Shown in pieces: positions 17,925-25,977 of a stretch of 45,856 nucleotides of DNA. Made by a program: the position numbers and the translations under genes. The notes below the pieces were generated by a model. The model ran no database searches, had not been told where the DNA came from, and saw only the letters and a program-made list of their open reading frames with translations. Numbering within the stretch: the first letter of the stretch is position 1; the number at the start of each line of letters is the position of its first letter. The stretch comes from SAR202 cluster bacterium bin90 (GTDB lineage Bacteria > Chloroflexota > Dehalococcoidia > Lucifugimonadales > JADFKI01): contig MPND01000030.1 of assembly GCA_002238855.1 (NCBI GenBank), positions 1 through 45,856 on the forward strand. The letters run 5' to 3'.

Positions 17925-18058
17925 GTCTCGTCACACTTGTTGCAGGTTAGACTTCCTTCAACAATCTCATCGTCCTGCTCCAATGTAACTACTAGGTCCA
18001 GCTGGCCCTTGCACTCCGGGCATACTAGGATGTCCATTAGCTTGCGCCGCATGTTCAA
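17873..18058 (-). CDS. Trm112-family small zinc protein
   Basis: The 61-residue protein has the family pattern: LMDILVCPECKGQL at the N terminus, then LTCNKCDETYPIRDTIPNML. The two CxxC pairs make a zinc site. Relatives are Trm112/YcaR-type proteins, which act as activators of methyltransferases in eukaryotes and archaea; most bacterial members have no known function. The start could be the ATG at 18058, the ATG at 18052 or the one at 18037 (MDILVCP). It is convergent with, and overlaps, folK by 52 bases. Confidence 0.75.
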   Translation of the reverse strand: MNMRRKLMDILVCPECKGQLDLVVTLEQDDEIVEGSLTCNKCDETYPIRDTIPNMLPPSLR

Positions 18059-18120
18059 CCTCCTACTCAGTCAGAAAATTCAGGAACCGTTTATAACGTA
18101 TGACCTGGGAGGGCGTCGCG

Positions 18121-18618
18121 CTACTTCAGCGCAACCTCATACAGGGTCTTCAGCAGGTCCGACAGCAGGAACACAACCAGGCCCAGAATTACGATTGTGT
18201 TGTAGCCTGAAACTGTGCGGAGCGCCCTGCTCAACTTCGTGCTTGGAGGTGCGTCCGCCTCTCTGAATGCTTCAGTGATTGAAGTGCGCTTACGCCGTGA
18301 CCACGCGAGCACGAACATCCAGACGGAGAGCGCGATTTTTGCGCCTAATGTTACGACGTACGGTGCGCCAACTACGCCGGGTGTCAGCCGGTTGAGCGTC
18401 AATATGACGCCGGTGGCAATCAGCACATATACACAGGTTTCGACGAGGGCGCGAAACTCTGCCGCTGTTGCCAGGTTAATGAGCCTCGATCCTTCGGGAG
18501 AGCGACGAAGTGCTGGACGCAAGACTATGAGATAGAAGATGCTGCCACCGACCCACGCGGCGGCCGAGACAAGGTGCAGCCATCGAACTACAAGAAGGAA
18601 TATATCGGTCAGATTCAT
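18121..18618 (-). CDS. CopD-like integral membrane protein
   Basis: The 165-residue protein has four predicted transmembrane segments. The N-terminal pattern VVRWLHLVSAAAWVGGSIFYLIVLRPAL is typical of the CopD / DUF2269-like family, with a conserved His in 'WLH'. It lies 58 bases downstream of the TlpA-like lipoprotein gene on the same strand. CopD-type proteins are linked to copper handling or heme, and a CopD-TlpA pairing would fit copper or cytochrome maturation. That link is only contextual. Confidence 0.7.
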   Translation of the reverse strand: MNLTDIFLLVVRWLHLVSAAAWVGGSIFYLIVLRPALRRSPEGSRLINLATAAEFRALVETCVYVLIATGVILTLNRLTPGVVGAPYVVTLGAKIALSVWMFVLAWSRRKRTSITEAFREADAPPSTKLSRALRTVSGYNTIVILGLVVFLLSDLLKTLYEVALK

Positions 18619-18676
18619 AGCTCAGCCTGCGAAGTGGCCGGGCAGCAGGACTGCACCGAGCAAGCGCCTGGCATCC

Positions 18677-19237
18677 TCAATTGATGATTTCGCTGAGAAT
18701 CTCTTCCATCTTTTCTTCGTTCAGGACCCCCTGCCACCTCCGCACGATGTTCTGATCCCTATCAATGAATACGGTCATCGGGAATCCGCTAACCTTGTAC
18801 TTCGTGATGATCTCGTCTTCATCCGGACCCAGCGCGTAAGAGACGCCAACTTCGTTGACGAAGTTCTGACCGTCCTCAGCCGTGTCGATTCCAAGAAGCT
18901 GCACGCCGACAAATTCAAGATTGTAGGACTTATGGTTTTGGAATACACGCTCGAATTCAGGCATTTCGGCGACGCAGGGAGGGCACGATGGAAACCAGAA
19001 GTTGAGCACCACGGGCTTGCCCTTGAGGTCGGACAGTCGAAGTGTCTCTCCAGCCTGGCGTGTCTCTGTGCCGAACAGCGTCAGCTCAAAGTCGGGGGCT
19101 GGGTCCACTGGTCCGCTCTGCGAAGAACATGCAGCCAGCGTCAGAAGTAGGGGCAGCAATAGCAGACCTACCTTTGCGAACTGAACTTGCGACACAGAGC
19201 TCATATAGCGTCGAAAATGGGCAACCTTCATCTTCAT
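18677..19237 (-). CDS. TlpA/ResA-like thioredoxin-fold lipoprotein
   Basis: The 186-residue protein starts with a lipoprotein signal: a basic N terminus, a hydrophobic run, then LAAC with Cys37 as lipidation site. A redoxin domain follows with the active site SCPPCVAEMP (Cys85 and Cys88), and GFPMTVFID supplies the cis-proline. It is probably an extracytoplasmic thiol-disulfide reductase for cytochrome or copper-protein maturation. The frame opens at 19273, but GGAG eight bases before the ATG at 19237 and the signal peptide favour the shorter form. Confidence 0.85.
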   Translation of the reverse strand: MKMKVAHFRRYMSSVSQVQFAKVGLLLLPLLLTLAACSSQSGPVDPAPDFELTLFGTETRQAGETLRLSDLKGKPVVLNFWFPSCPPCVAEMPEFERVFQNHKSYNLEFVGVQLLGIDTAEDGQNFVNEVGVSYALGPDEDEIITKYKVSGFPMTVFIDRDQNIVRRWQGVLNEEKMEEILSEIIN

Positions 19238-19330
19238 ATCCCTTTCTCCCCACCTGTCATCACCTGGAATCACTGTACAATTTAAGATGCTCTACGCACC
19301 GTCGACGGTTCGCGTGCCAAGCTCCAACGC

Positions 19331-20560
19331 TCATTGGTGTTCGGCAATTAGTTCCTCTGCGTATCGAGTTAGCACCTGTGCCCGGTCGTCGGGCACGTTT
19401 CTGGTGTTGAAATACATCTGAAGCGCCTCGTTGGGCGTCAATCCTCGTGTGTCCGCGTCATTGACGCGCGTTCTGCCCCTGTCAGATACATCCTTAGAAA
19501 TCGATGCGATGAAATGCGCCGGTCGAAGCGCATCTCGAATTCTGCTTTCCACAAGCATCGGCTCTAGCTCGGCGGGCAGCGTAAGGCGCAGCCTAACAAT
19601 TGTTTCCGCCAGGTCTTCGTCCTCAATCGCCCTGATAACGGTTGGGGTTGGGTCTTCGTCTCCGGCCGTAAGATTCACATCGATTGTCAGGAATCTGCGC
19701 GCTTCGTTCTTGACGAACTCAAAGATTGAGAGGCGTGAGCCCTGCGGGCGGGTTGGATCCAGCTCTAAGATGCAGAACCCCTTTTCATCCTTTTCCTCGC
19801 CAAAGTCAACACGTTGCAGGCTGCCCGCGTACACGACATGCGGGTTCTGGCTCAGCAACTGGTGACGGTGGATATGGCCCAGCGCCACATAGTCGAATTG
19901 GTGTAGGGCGATACTACTGTTCATCAGCACATGGTCATGCCCAAGCATCATTGACTGCTCTGATGCCAGTGTGGACTGGCTGACGGTCACATGCCCTGCC
20001 AGTACTGCTGGGACATTCTCGTCCAGGCCTTCGACCTGCACCCTGATCGCATTGTCAATCATCGTCTGGATGGATTCGTTTATCTGCTGGTGCGTCATGC
20101 CGCGCGCGGCGTCGCTTGCCAGGAAGTCGCTGCGCTTAATCCACGGCAGGGCGACAATTTGCAGTGGTCCCTCCCGGGTATTGACGATGTAAGTCCGCAG
20201 CCTGTCTCCAATATGCACATTCGCAACATTCAGCGTGGGGAATATTTCAAGCGCAGTCGCCTGCGCAAAAACCTGCGGAGTGTCGTGGTTGCCGACCAGC
20301 AGGAATGTTGGAATGCCCGCGCCTGACAGCCTTGCGACGCGCCTGGCGAACTCGCGCTGGTGCGTCTGTGACGGGTCGCGGCTCTTGTACGCGTCTCCGC
20401 AGAAGAGCACGAGGTCCACGCTCGTGTCTATTGCGTAGTCCACGAGCTCGTCATAGGTTTGGAGAAAGTCGCCGAGACGTGTGGACAGCCCGGTGTTCGG
20501 GTCTATCCTGCCGTAGTTCTCCACGCCTATGTGGAGGTCCGCAAAGTGAAGGATACGCAT
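19331..20560 (-). CDS. sbcD: exonuclease SbcCD subunit D (Mre11-like nuclease)
   Basis: The 409-residue protein is a calcineurin-like DNA nuclease. It has the metal-binding phosphoesterase motifs DLHIG, FCGDAYKSRDPS, GNHDTP, AGHVTVS and ALGHIHRHQ in order. With SbcC it cleaves hairpins and processes double-strand breaks. No sbcC gene is in the window, although sbcC usually follows sbcD; here TlpA follows in the same direction instead. It lies five bases downstream of glyS and is probably cotranscribed with it. Confidence 0.88.
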   Translation of the reverse strand: MRILHFADLHIGVENYGRIDPNTGLSTRLGDFLQTYDELVDYAIDTSVDLVLFCGDAYKSRDPSQTHQREFARRVARLSGAGIPTFLLVGNHDTPQVFAQATALEIFPTLNVANVHIGDRLRTYIVNTREGPLQIVALPWIKRSDFLASDAARGMTHQQINESIQTMIDNAIRVQVEGLDENVPAVLAGHVTVSQSTLASEQSMMLGHDHVLMNSSIALHQFDYVALGHIHRHQLLSQNPHVVYAGSLQRVDFGEEKDEKGFCILELDPTRPQGSRLSIFEFVKNEARRFLTIDVNLTAGDEDPTPTVIRAIEDEDLAETIVRLRLTLPAELEPMLVESRIRDALRPAHFIASISKDVSDRGRTRVNDADTRGLTPNEALQMYFNTRNVPDDRAQVLTRYAEELIAEHQ

Positions 20561-20565
20561 GCAGC

Positions 20566-21909
20566 TTATCCACTCAGTCGAGCGCCCAATTCCGAGTCCA
20601 GATTAGTGATTGGGATGCGGGCCTGCTCCATGGAATCCCTATCGCGTATGGTTACCGCATCGTCGTCGAGGGAGTCGAAATCGACAGTTATGCACAGCGG
20701 TGTGCCGATCTCGTCCTGGCGGCGGTAGCGCCTGCCTATGCTCTGAGCGTCGTCGTACTGCACGAAGCCTTCGACAGCGCCGCTCCGCCTCACCGTGTCG
20801 TACACCTCGCGAGCGAGTGGCACCAGCCTCTCGTTCCGACTCAGAGGAAGTATCGCCACTTTGACAGGCGCGATGGTCGGGTGAAGCTTCATTACTATGC
20901 GCTTCTGAGTACCGCCACTGGCGGTAGGCGCTTCTTCTTCGGCGTAGGCGTCCACGAGGAATGTCATTACCGCCCGATCCACACCTGCGGCCGGCTCGAC
21001 GACATACGGCGTGAAGCGCTTGTTCTCTGCCTGATCGAAGTACGTAAGCGCGTGGCCGCTTCGCTCGGAATGCGCCTTCAGGTCAAAGTCGGTGCGGTTC
21101 GCGATGCCCTGAATCTCGCCCCAGCCCCACGGGAACAGGTACTCGATGTCAAAGGTTCCCTTGGAGTAGTGGGAAAGCTCTTCGGCTTCGTGCGCGCGCA
21201 CTCGAAGTCTGTCTCTGTTCACGCCCAGATCCGTATACCAGGCAAGGCAGTCCTGAATCCACTGTTCATGCACCTGCTCATCGGTGCCTGGTTCCACGAA
21301 GTACTCGATCTCCATCATCTCGAACTCGCGGGTGCGAAAGATGAAGCCACCAGTTGTAATCTCGTTGCGAAACGCCTTGCCGATTTGCGCGATGCCGAAG
21401 GGCAGTCGCTTGCGAGACGAGTTAAGCACATTCTCGAAGTTCACAAATATGCCCTGCGCCGTCTCCGGACGCAGAAAGGCGACCGATGTGTCGTCCTCAA
21501 CAGGGCCAATGAAGGTCTTGAACATCAGGTTGAAGTTGCGCGCTTCTGTTAATTCGCCTCCACAGTCAGGGCACTTGCGCTCTTCAAGCTGGTCTTCTCG
21601 CCATCGCTGGCGGCACTCACGGCAGTCAACCAAAGGATCTGTGAAGCTATCGACATGTCCGCTTGCGCGCCACACTTCAGGGTTCATCAGGATGGACGAG
21701 TCCAGCCCCACCATGTCGTCGCGCTCCCAGACGAACGTCCGCCACCAGGCATCCTTGATGTTGCGCTTGAGCTCGACGCCCAGGGGACCGTAGTCCCAAG
21801 TACTGGAGATGCCGCCGTATATCTCGCTGCTCTGGAAGATGAAACCGCGCCTCTTGGCGAGCGAAGCCAGGGCGTCCAAATCTACTGATGAAGTGTTGTT
21901 TTCTGACAC
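20566..21909 (-). CDS. glyS: glycyl-tRNA synthetase (alpha2 type)
   Basis: The 447-residue class II synthetase charges tRNA-Gly. Visible are the N-terminal SLAKRRGFIFQSSEIYGG, motif 1 region near GPLGVELKRNIKDAWW, a zinc-type insertion (CRECRQRW...CPDCGGELTE), RPETAQGIFVNF, motif 2 FRNEITTGGFIFRTREFEM, and the C-terminal anticodon-binding domain. The frame is open back to 22101, but that extension reads through a terminator and tRNA-Cys. GTG at 21909 with AAGGG upstream is the likely start. It is placed 131 bases after tRNA-Cys and five bases before sbcD. Confidence 0.93.
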   Translation of the reverse strand: MSENNTSSVDLDALASLAKRRGFIFQSSEIYGGISSTWDYGPLGVELKRNIKDAWWRTFVWERDDMVGLDSSILMNPEVWRASGHVDSFTDPLVDCRECRQRWREDQLEERKCPDCGGELTEARNFNLMFKTFIGPVEDDTSVAFLRPETAQGIFVNFENVLNSSRKRLPFGIAQIGKAFRNEITTGGFIFRTREFEMMEIEYFVEPGTDEQVHEQWIQDCLAWYTDLGVNRDRLRVRAHEAEELSHYSKGTFDIEYLFPWGWGEIQGIANRTDFDLKAHSERSGHALTYFDQAENKRFTPYVVEPAAGVDRAVMTFLVDAYAEEEAPTASGGTQKRIVMKLHPTIAPVKVAILPLSRNERLVPLAREVYDTVRRSGAVEGFVQYDDAQSIGRRYRRQDEIGTPLCITVDFDSLDDDAVTIRDRDSMEQARIPITNLDSELGARLSG

Positions 21910-21960
21910 GATGCTAAAAACCCTTGCTTTTGAAATTGAGATTGCGGTTGACCTGTGATG

Positions 21961-21966
21961 ATTATA
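21961..21966 (-). promoter_or_regulatory. candidate -10 element of glyS
   Basis: On the minus strand this reads TATAAT, about 50 bases before the GTG of glyS and downstream of the tRNA terminator. No good -35 hexamer is found at 16-18 bases, so this is a tentative call. Confidence 0.35.
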
Positions 21967-21991
21967 ACAAAGTAGGAGTTCATTAGCCGAG

Positions 21992-22026
21992 ACAAAAACA
22001 AAGCCCGCGACAGTCGTCACGGGCTT
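21992..22026 (-). terminator. intrinsic terminator of the tRNA-Leu/tRNA-Cys transcript
   Basis: On the minus strand, a ten-pair stem AGCCCGTGAC / GTCGCGGGCT (one G-U) with loop GACT is followed by TTGTTTTTGT. It begins 15 bases after the tRNA-Cys CCA end and separates the tRNA unit from glyS. Confidence 0.8.
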
Positions 22027-22040
22027 ATAATGGTGTGCTT

Positions 22041-22115
22041 TGGAGGCGACGGGCGGATTCGAACCGCCGATAGGGGTTTTGCAGACCCCCGCCTTAACCA
22101 CTTGGCTACGTCGCC
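22041..22115 (-). tRNA. tRNA-Cys (anticodon GCA)
   Basis: The minus-strand sequence folds as a 75-nt cloverleaf. The acceptor is GGCGACG paired with CGTCGCC. The anticodon stem GGGGG/ACCCC encloses loop TCTGCAA with anticodon GCA, and the T-arm is GGCGG TTCGAAT CCGCC. Discriminator U and CCA are encoded. It lies eight bases downstream of tRNA-Leu. Confidence 0.95.
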
Positions 22116-22123
22116 CTGATACT

Positions 22124-22210
22124 TGGTGCCGAGGAGGAGATTCGAACTCCTACAGCCTTGCGGCCACAGCGCCCTCAACGCTGCGTGTCTACCAATTCCA
22201 CCACCTCGGC
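22124..22210 (-). tRNA. tRNA-Leu (anticodon GAG)
   Basis: This is an 87-nt class II tRNA on the minus strand. The acceptor is GCCGAGG paired with CCTCGGC. The anticodon arm CAGCG-TTGAGGG-CGCTG gives anticodon GAG. A long variable arm (GTGGCCGCAAGGCTGT region) follows, then the T-arm with TTCGAAT. CCA is encoded after discriminator A. Confidence 0.95.
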
Positions 22211-22275
22211 TGGCTGGGAAATCGAGAGCGCCGAATCTAATCGCTTTACAGGCTGTCGGCTTTCCACGTCCTACA

Positions 22276-22304
22276 ATTATATCCAAGTATCCTTTTTCTG
22301 TCCA
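22276..22304 (-). promoter_or_regulatory. sigma-70-type promoter of the tRNA-Leu/tRNA-Cys unit
   Basis: On the minus strand: TGGACA (22304-22299), a 17-base spacer, then TATAAT (22281-22276). The -10 lies about 65 bases before the tRNA-Leu 5' end. This is the best-matching promoter in the window. Confidence 0.75.
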
Positions 22305-22380
22305 CATCTGCAAGACTTTCGGACGATAAGCCGACGGATGTGCCTGAGGAAGCGCATTCAACGGAAGGCCGCCTGTCCCG

Positions 22381-22409
22381 TTGTGTCAATGCGTGCAAGC
22401 CGATAAAAT
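22381..22409 (+). promoter_or_regulatory. candidate promoter of the RraA-like gene
   Basis: TTGTGT, a 17-base spacer and TAAAAT lie about 50 bases before the ATG at 22461. The -10 matches five of six consensus bases, the -35 three of six. Confidence 0.4.
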
Positions 22410-22460
22410 GCGCTCAGATCAATAACTCTCAATAATCTCACGGCTCATGCGAGGTTTCAG

Positions 22461-23174
22461 ATGCCGCAAATATCAGACGAGATGCTGGAAGTTCTACGTG
22501 CCATTCCCACGCAGACGCTCATAGACGCTCAATGGGTGAAAGGATGGCCCATGAGCTACATCGAAGGAGCGGTGCCGTTGCAACAGGGGCAGCACATGGC
22601 GGGCAGGGCAGTTACGCTGCGATTTGTGCCGCATCGTCCGGACTTGGTAGAGGACAAGCCGAAGGGTGCCGATTCTGCGGAGTATGTGGCAATCGAATTG
22701 TGAGGGCCCGGCGAAGTGCTGGTCATTGACGCGATGGGTTGGAAGTACAGTTCTGTTGGTGGCGACATCAAGTTCTTGCGGATGATGCAGCTCGGAGCGG
22801 GTGGTCTTGTTACGGACGGCGGCGTGAGGGACAGCGTCTCACTGAAAGAGTATGGTTTTCCGGTGTATTCGGCGAGTCTCACGGCGAAGCAGGGACCTGC
22901 CGAGTTCTGGCCGTGGCAGGTCAATGATGCGATTCAGTGCGGTGGCGTCCTTGTGCGTCCCGGTGATGCACTAGTGGGCGACGATGATGGTGTAGTGGTC
23001 GTGCCTCAGGGCATAGTGGACGAGGTGATCGAGATTGCACACCAACGCGAGGAAGTCGAAGCGGTTGTGAAAGCGCAGCTTGAAATCGAACAATGCTCGC
23101 CGGGCAAGTATTATCCATTCAACGATAATACCTGGAAGTTGTTTGAAGAAAAGACCGGGAAGAAGCAGCCGTAA
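22461..23174 (+). pseudogene. RraA-like / dimethylmenaquinone methyltransferase-family gene interrupted by an in-frame UGA
   Basis: The 238-codon frame reads as a complete RraA-like protein except for TGA at 22701-22703 (codon 81). The upstream half runs from MPQISDEML to YVAIEL. The downstream half resumes in the same frame with GPGEVLVIDAMG and contains LGAGGLVTDGGVRD, the family's conserved segment. The fold is that of RraA and of 4-hydroxy-4-methyl-2-oxoglutarate aldolases. An ATG with GAGG upstream starts it, and codon use is continuous across the stop. A Cys or Trp codon changed to UGA, or a sequencing error, is the simplest reading. Reinitiation at GTG 22716 or recoding are alternatives. 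Confidence 0.75.
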
Positions 23175-23291
23175 TTTGGGCTTGGTCGTATAAGTTGTCA
23201 GGTAAATGGCTATGAATTAGACTTTAAGCGCGGCGTACTGCCGTTGACCAGAATTGCAATCAACATACCAAATCATTGAGGAGATGAGCAG

Positions 23292-23810
23292 ATGGAAGAG
23301 CGAACCGGAGTATTCGCGGCAGGCGACAATCAATTGACGCTTCTGGGCCCGGAGATAAGCGTTGGGCAGACCGCACCTAACTTCACCGTATCAGGTGCAG
23401 GCTTGAGCCGAGTAACGCTAGACAACTACGCAGGCAAGGTGAAGATCATCGCTTCGGTGCCGTCGCTTGATACGGGCGTGTGCAGCGACGAGACCAAGCA
23501 GTTCAGCGACTTCGCAAAGTCAATGTCGGATGACATCGTGGTTCTCACTATCAGCATGGACTTGCCCTTTGCACAGGCCCGCTGGTGCGGTGCTAACGAT
23601 GTTGACAATGTCGAGACGGCGTCAGACTTTAAGTCCCGCGAATTTGGGGACAGCTATGGCGTGCATGTGAAAGAGAATGGGTTGCTCGCGCGCGCTGTCT
23701 TTGTACTGGACAAGGACAATGTGGTGCGACATGTGGAATATGTACCGCAGATTGCACAGCTCCCTAACTTCGATGCAGCCCTCGCCGCGGCTAACGAGGC
23801 GGCAGGGTAG
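23292..23810 (+). CDS. tpx: thiol peroxidase
   Basis: The 172-residue atypical 2-Cys peroxiredoxin of the Tpx family reduces hydroperoxides in the cytoplasm with thioredoxin. The peroxidatic Cys64 lies in PSLDTGVCSDET and the resolving Cys99 in FAQARWCG. The N-terminal NQLTLLGPEISVGQTAPNF is typical. The length equals the family norm. The ATG has GAGGAGATGAGCAG upstream. A strong hairpin terminator follows 32 bases after the stop. Confidence 0.95.
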   Translation: MEERTGVFAAGDNQLTLLGPEISVGQTAPNFTVSGAGLSRVTLDNYAGKVKIIASVPSLDTGVCSDETKQFSDFAKSMSDDIVVLTISMDLPFAQARWCGANDVDNVETASDFKSREFGDSYGVHVKENGLLARAVFVLDKDNVVRHVEYVPQIAQLPNFDAALAAANEAAG

Positions 23811-23842
23811 GTCTGATAAACAAGAAACCACTGGATGAGTGA

Positions 23843-23881
23843 GAAGCGGCTATCCTGAACAGGATAGCCGCTTCTTCTTCG
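23843..23881 (+). terminator. strong intrinsic terminator after tpx, probably bidirectional
   Basis: A 15-base perfect stem GAAGCGGCTATCCTG / CAGGATAGCCGCTTC with a two-base spacer (AA) is followed by TTCTTCG and TTTT on the plus strand. It lies between the convergent tpx and phosphodiesterase genes. Confidence 0.85.
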
Positions 23882-23898
23882 TTTTGCCTTGGCACGTG

Positions 23899-24459
23899 CT
23901 ATTCTTCGCGCTGTACTCTCAATGATAGAGCCTCGCAGGGATTGGGCCGACCGGGCGTCTCGCCTATAGGTATGATTTCCGCGTGCAGCTTGCCGGGCTT
24001 GAGTTCTAGCAAGCCTACGCCGCCTAGCCGCAGTTCCTTGTGTCGCGGAAATGTGATGCTTCCAGTGTTCATTATGACCACACCCTCACGTTCGTAGAGA
24101 ACTTCCTGGTGTGTGTGCCCACCGACCATAATGTCAACCGGCGATGGGAACAACTTCCGAATCTTTGCCATCGGAAGATGTTCGCTGCCGAGATCATGCA
24201 CCATGCCGATGCGCCAGCCCTCAACCTCCAAGATCTGTACTTCCTCAGAGCGATGGTCGTCATATGGGTCGTTGTTGCCGTTGGCGCATACGACGGGTGC
24301 AAACTGCTCCAGCCAGTCGAGAACACGAGTGTAGATCAAGTCGCCGCCATGAAGGATAAGGTCAACCGAAGAAAAGAATTCCGTGGGTTCCGGACCAAGT
24401 TCGTCAAGGTCTCTGATAAGGTTCGGCAGGTGGGTATCGGTTAGCAGTCCAATTTTCAT
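23899..24459 (-). CDS. YfcE/MJ0936-type metallophosphoesterase
   Basis: The 186-residue protein has the compact calcineurin-like phosphodiesterase fold. Metal ligands are in TDTHLP, LHGGDLI, CANGNNDPYD, the later VHDLGS and GGHTHQEV, in the canonical order. Relatives hydrolyse phosphodiesters such as bis-pNPP or cyclic nucleotides; the native substrate is usually unknown. NTGSITFPRH near the C terminus is also typical. The gene is convergent with tpx. Confidence 0.85.
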   Translation of the reverse strand: MKIGLLTDTHLPNLIRDLDELGPEPTEFFSSVDLILHGGDLIYTRVLDWLEQFAPVVCANGNNDPYDDHRSEEVQILEVEGWRIGMVHDLGSEHLPMAKIRKLFPSPVDIMVGGHTHQEVLYEREGVVIMNTGSITFPRHKELRLGGVGLLELKPGKLHAEIIPIGETPGRPNPCEALSLRVQREE

Positions 24460-24725
24460 TGTTGAGTTTGCTTTCGCCCAGGTGATCGCTCTTGCTTTCT
24501 CGATTGCCGCGCGTCTGAAGCCGAGCAGTTTCGTTGACTGAATCGCGCTTGTGTGCTACCTTTTCGCCGTCCGTGAACTCGCGTTGAAGACGCAACTCAC
24601 GCTATCAGACGAACAACCGTCATTCAAGTATTGGTGCTGGATATTTCATCCTCACCAAATCACTGCGGCGATATTAGCTGCTAGCCAGTTTCCACAGTAA
24701 GAGCGTACGTTATTGGAGGTGCAAA

Positions 24726-25919
24726 ATGCCCCAGCGTAGAGAGGCAGCAATAGTTGGTATCCACGAAAACCCGCTCAGGGTCGTCGGGCCCGGGACGAGC
24801 GCGCTTCAGATAAAGGCAGCATCTGCCATCAAAGCCCTTGAGGATGCGGGGCTGTCTGGAAAAGACATAGACGCAGTATATGACACCGGCACACACCAGG
24901 GCATAGGTGGACTAGGCATATCTGAGTATCTCGGATTGAAGCCGAAGATTATAGACAATACTGCAGTCGGCGGGACTTCGTACGAGTTCCAGGCGAACCA
25001 CGCGGCAAAGATGATTGCGGCGGGCAAGTGTGAGGTCGCACTGCTCACCTACGGATCAACGGCGCACTCGGATCGACGCAATATCGGCACCGCGGGCGGA
25101 ACGAGCCAGGGGCCAGCGACACCCGCCGGCAATATGGAAGACTCCTGGGGACAGACGCTGATCGCAAACTACGGTATGGTCAAACGCCGTCACATGCACC
25201 AGTACGGGACTACCGATGAGCAGTTCGCGGAAATCTCGGTCGTTACTCGCCGACACGCGATGCGTAACCCTGAGGCGGTCAAGGCGATGACCGATCTCGA
25301 ATTCGTGGGCGTGAATGAAATAACCGTCCAAGATGTACTGGATTCACGCGTGATTGCGCATCCACTGCATCTCCTTGAGTGCTGCATGATTTCAGACGGC
25401 GGCGGCGCGGTCATTATTGCATCACCGGAAGTCGCAGCGAATTGCGCCAAGAAGCCCGCTTGGATTATCGGCACCGGCGAAGCGACGAAATACCGCGAAA
25501 ACGGCGGTGACATCACGGTTAGTGCGGGGGCGCAGTCCGGACCAATCGCATTTGCGGACGCTGGCGTAACGCCGGACGAGATTGACGTGCTGATGGCTTA
25601 TGATTCATTCAGCATCACAGTGATGTGCATGATCGAGGACCTCGGTTTCTGCAATAAGGGTGAGGGCGGAGCTTATGTGAGCCAGCGACACCTCGGTTTT
25701 GACGATCCGCGCGGGCCCGCAATGAACACGGACGGCGGCGGGCTATCCTCGAATCACCCTGGTGAGCGCGGTATCTTCTTGCTGTTTGAGGCAACTCGTC
25801 AGTTGCGCGGGGAGTCCACGGCGCAGGTAGCTGATCCCAAACTCGCGGTCGCAGTGGGCAACGGCGGGTCACTGGGCTCGCGCCATGCGACCGGCGTAAC
25901 GATACTCGCGGCAGACTAG
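24726..25919 (+). CDS. thiolase-fold protein (SCP-x/lipid-transfer type) lacking the usual nucleophilic cysteine
   Basis: The 397-residue protein belongs to the SCP2/lipid-transfer thiolase group. Where classical thiolases have the nucleophilic cysteine (CASG-type), this reads TAVGGTSYEF. The C-terminal region reads SSNHPGERG and GNGGSLGSRHATG. The conserved MAYDSFSITV...EDLGFCNKGEGGA tyrosine segment is kept. Thiolases of this group with a DUF35 partner can act in acyl transfer or as retro-aldolases (Ltp2 with ChsH2). GGAGGTG six bases before the ATG is a strong ribosome site. A DUF35 gene follows after 58 bases, so the two probably work as one complex. Confidence 0.85.
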   Translation: MPQRREAAIVGIHENPLRVVGPGTSALQIKAASAIKALEDAGLSGKDIDAVYDTGTHQGIGGLGISEYLGLKPKIIDNTAVGGTSYEFQANHAAKMIAAGKCEVALLTYGSTAHSDRRNIGTAGGTSQGPATPAGNMEDSWGQTLIANYGMVKRRHMHQYGTTDEQFAEISVVTRRHAMRNPEAVKAMTDLEFVGVNEITVQDVLDSRVIAHPLHLLECCMISDGGGAVIIASPEVAANCAKKPAWIIGTGEATKYRENGGDITVSAGAQSGPIAFADAGVTPDEIDVLMAYDSFSITVMCMIEDLGFCNKGEGGAYVSQRHLGFDDPRGPAMNTDGGGLSSNHPGERGIFLLFEATRQLRGESTAQVADPKLAVAVGNGGSLGSRHATGVTILAAD

Positions 25920-25977
25920 CATTGAGCGCCTTGGGACAGATGGCTGACATTCAGAAATTGACCTAGGAGACAATGAC

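Noticed and set aside
20305..21552. 415-codon plus-strand open frame opposite glyS and sbcD
   Set aside because: It is fully antisense to two well-supported genes, has no family resemblance and no ribosome site.
21910..22101. N-terminal extension of glyS
   Set aside because: The open frame continues through the tRNA terminator and tRNA-Cys; the extra residues are translated tRNA and spacer.
22701..22745. Selenocysteine reading of the UGA in the RraA-like gene
   Set aside because: A GGTC sits downstream, but the flanking bases pair poorly, so no convincing SECIS hairpin; the family is not known to use selenocysteine.
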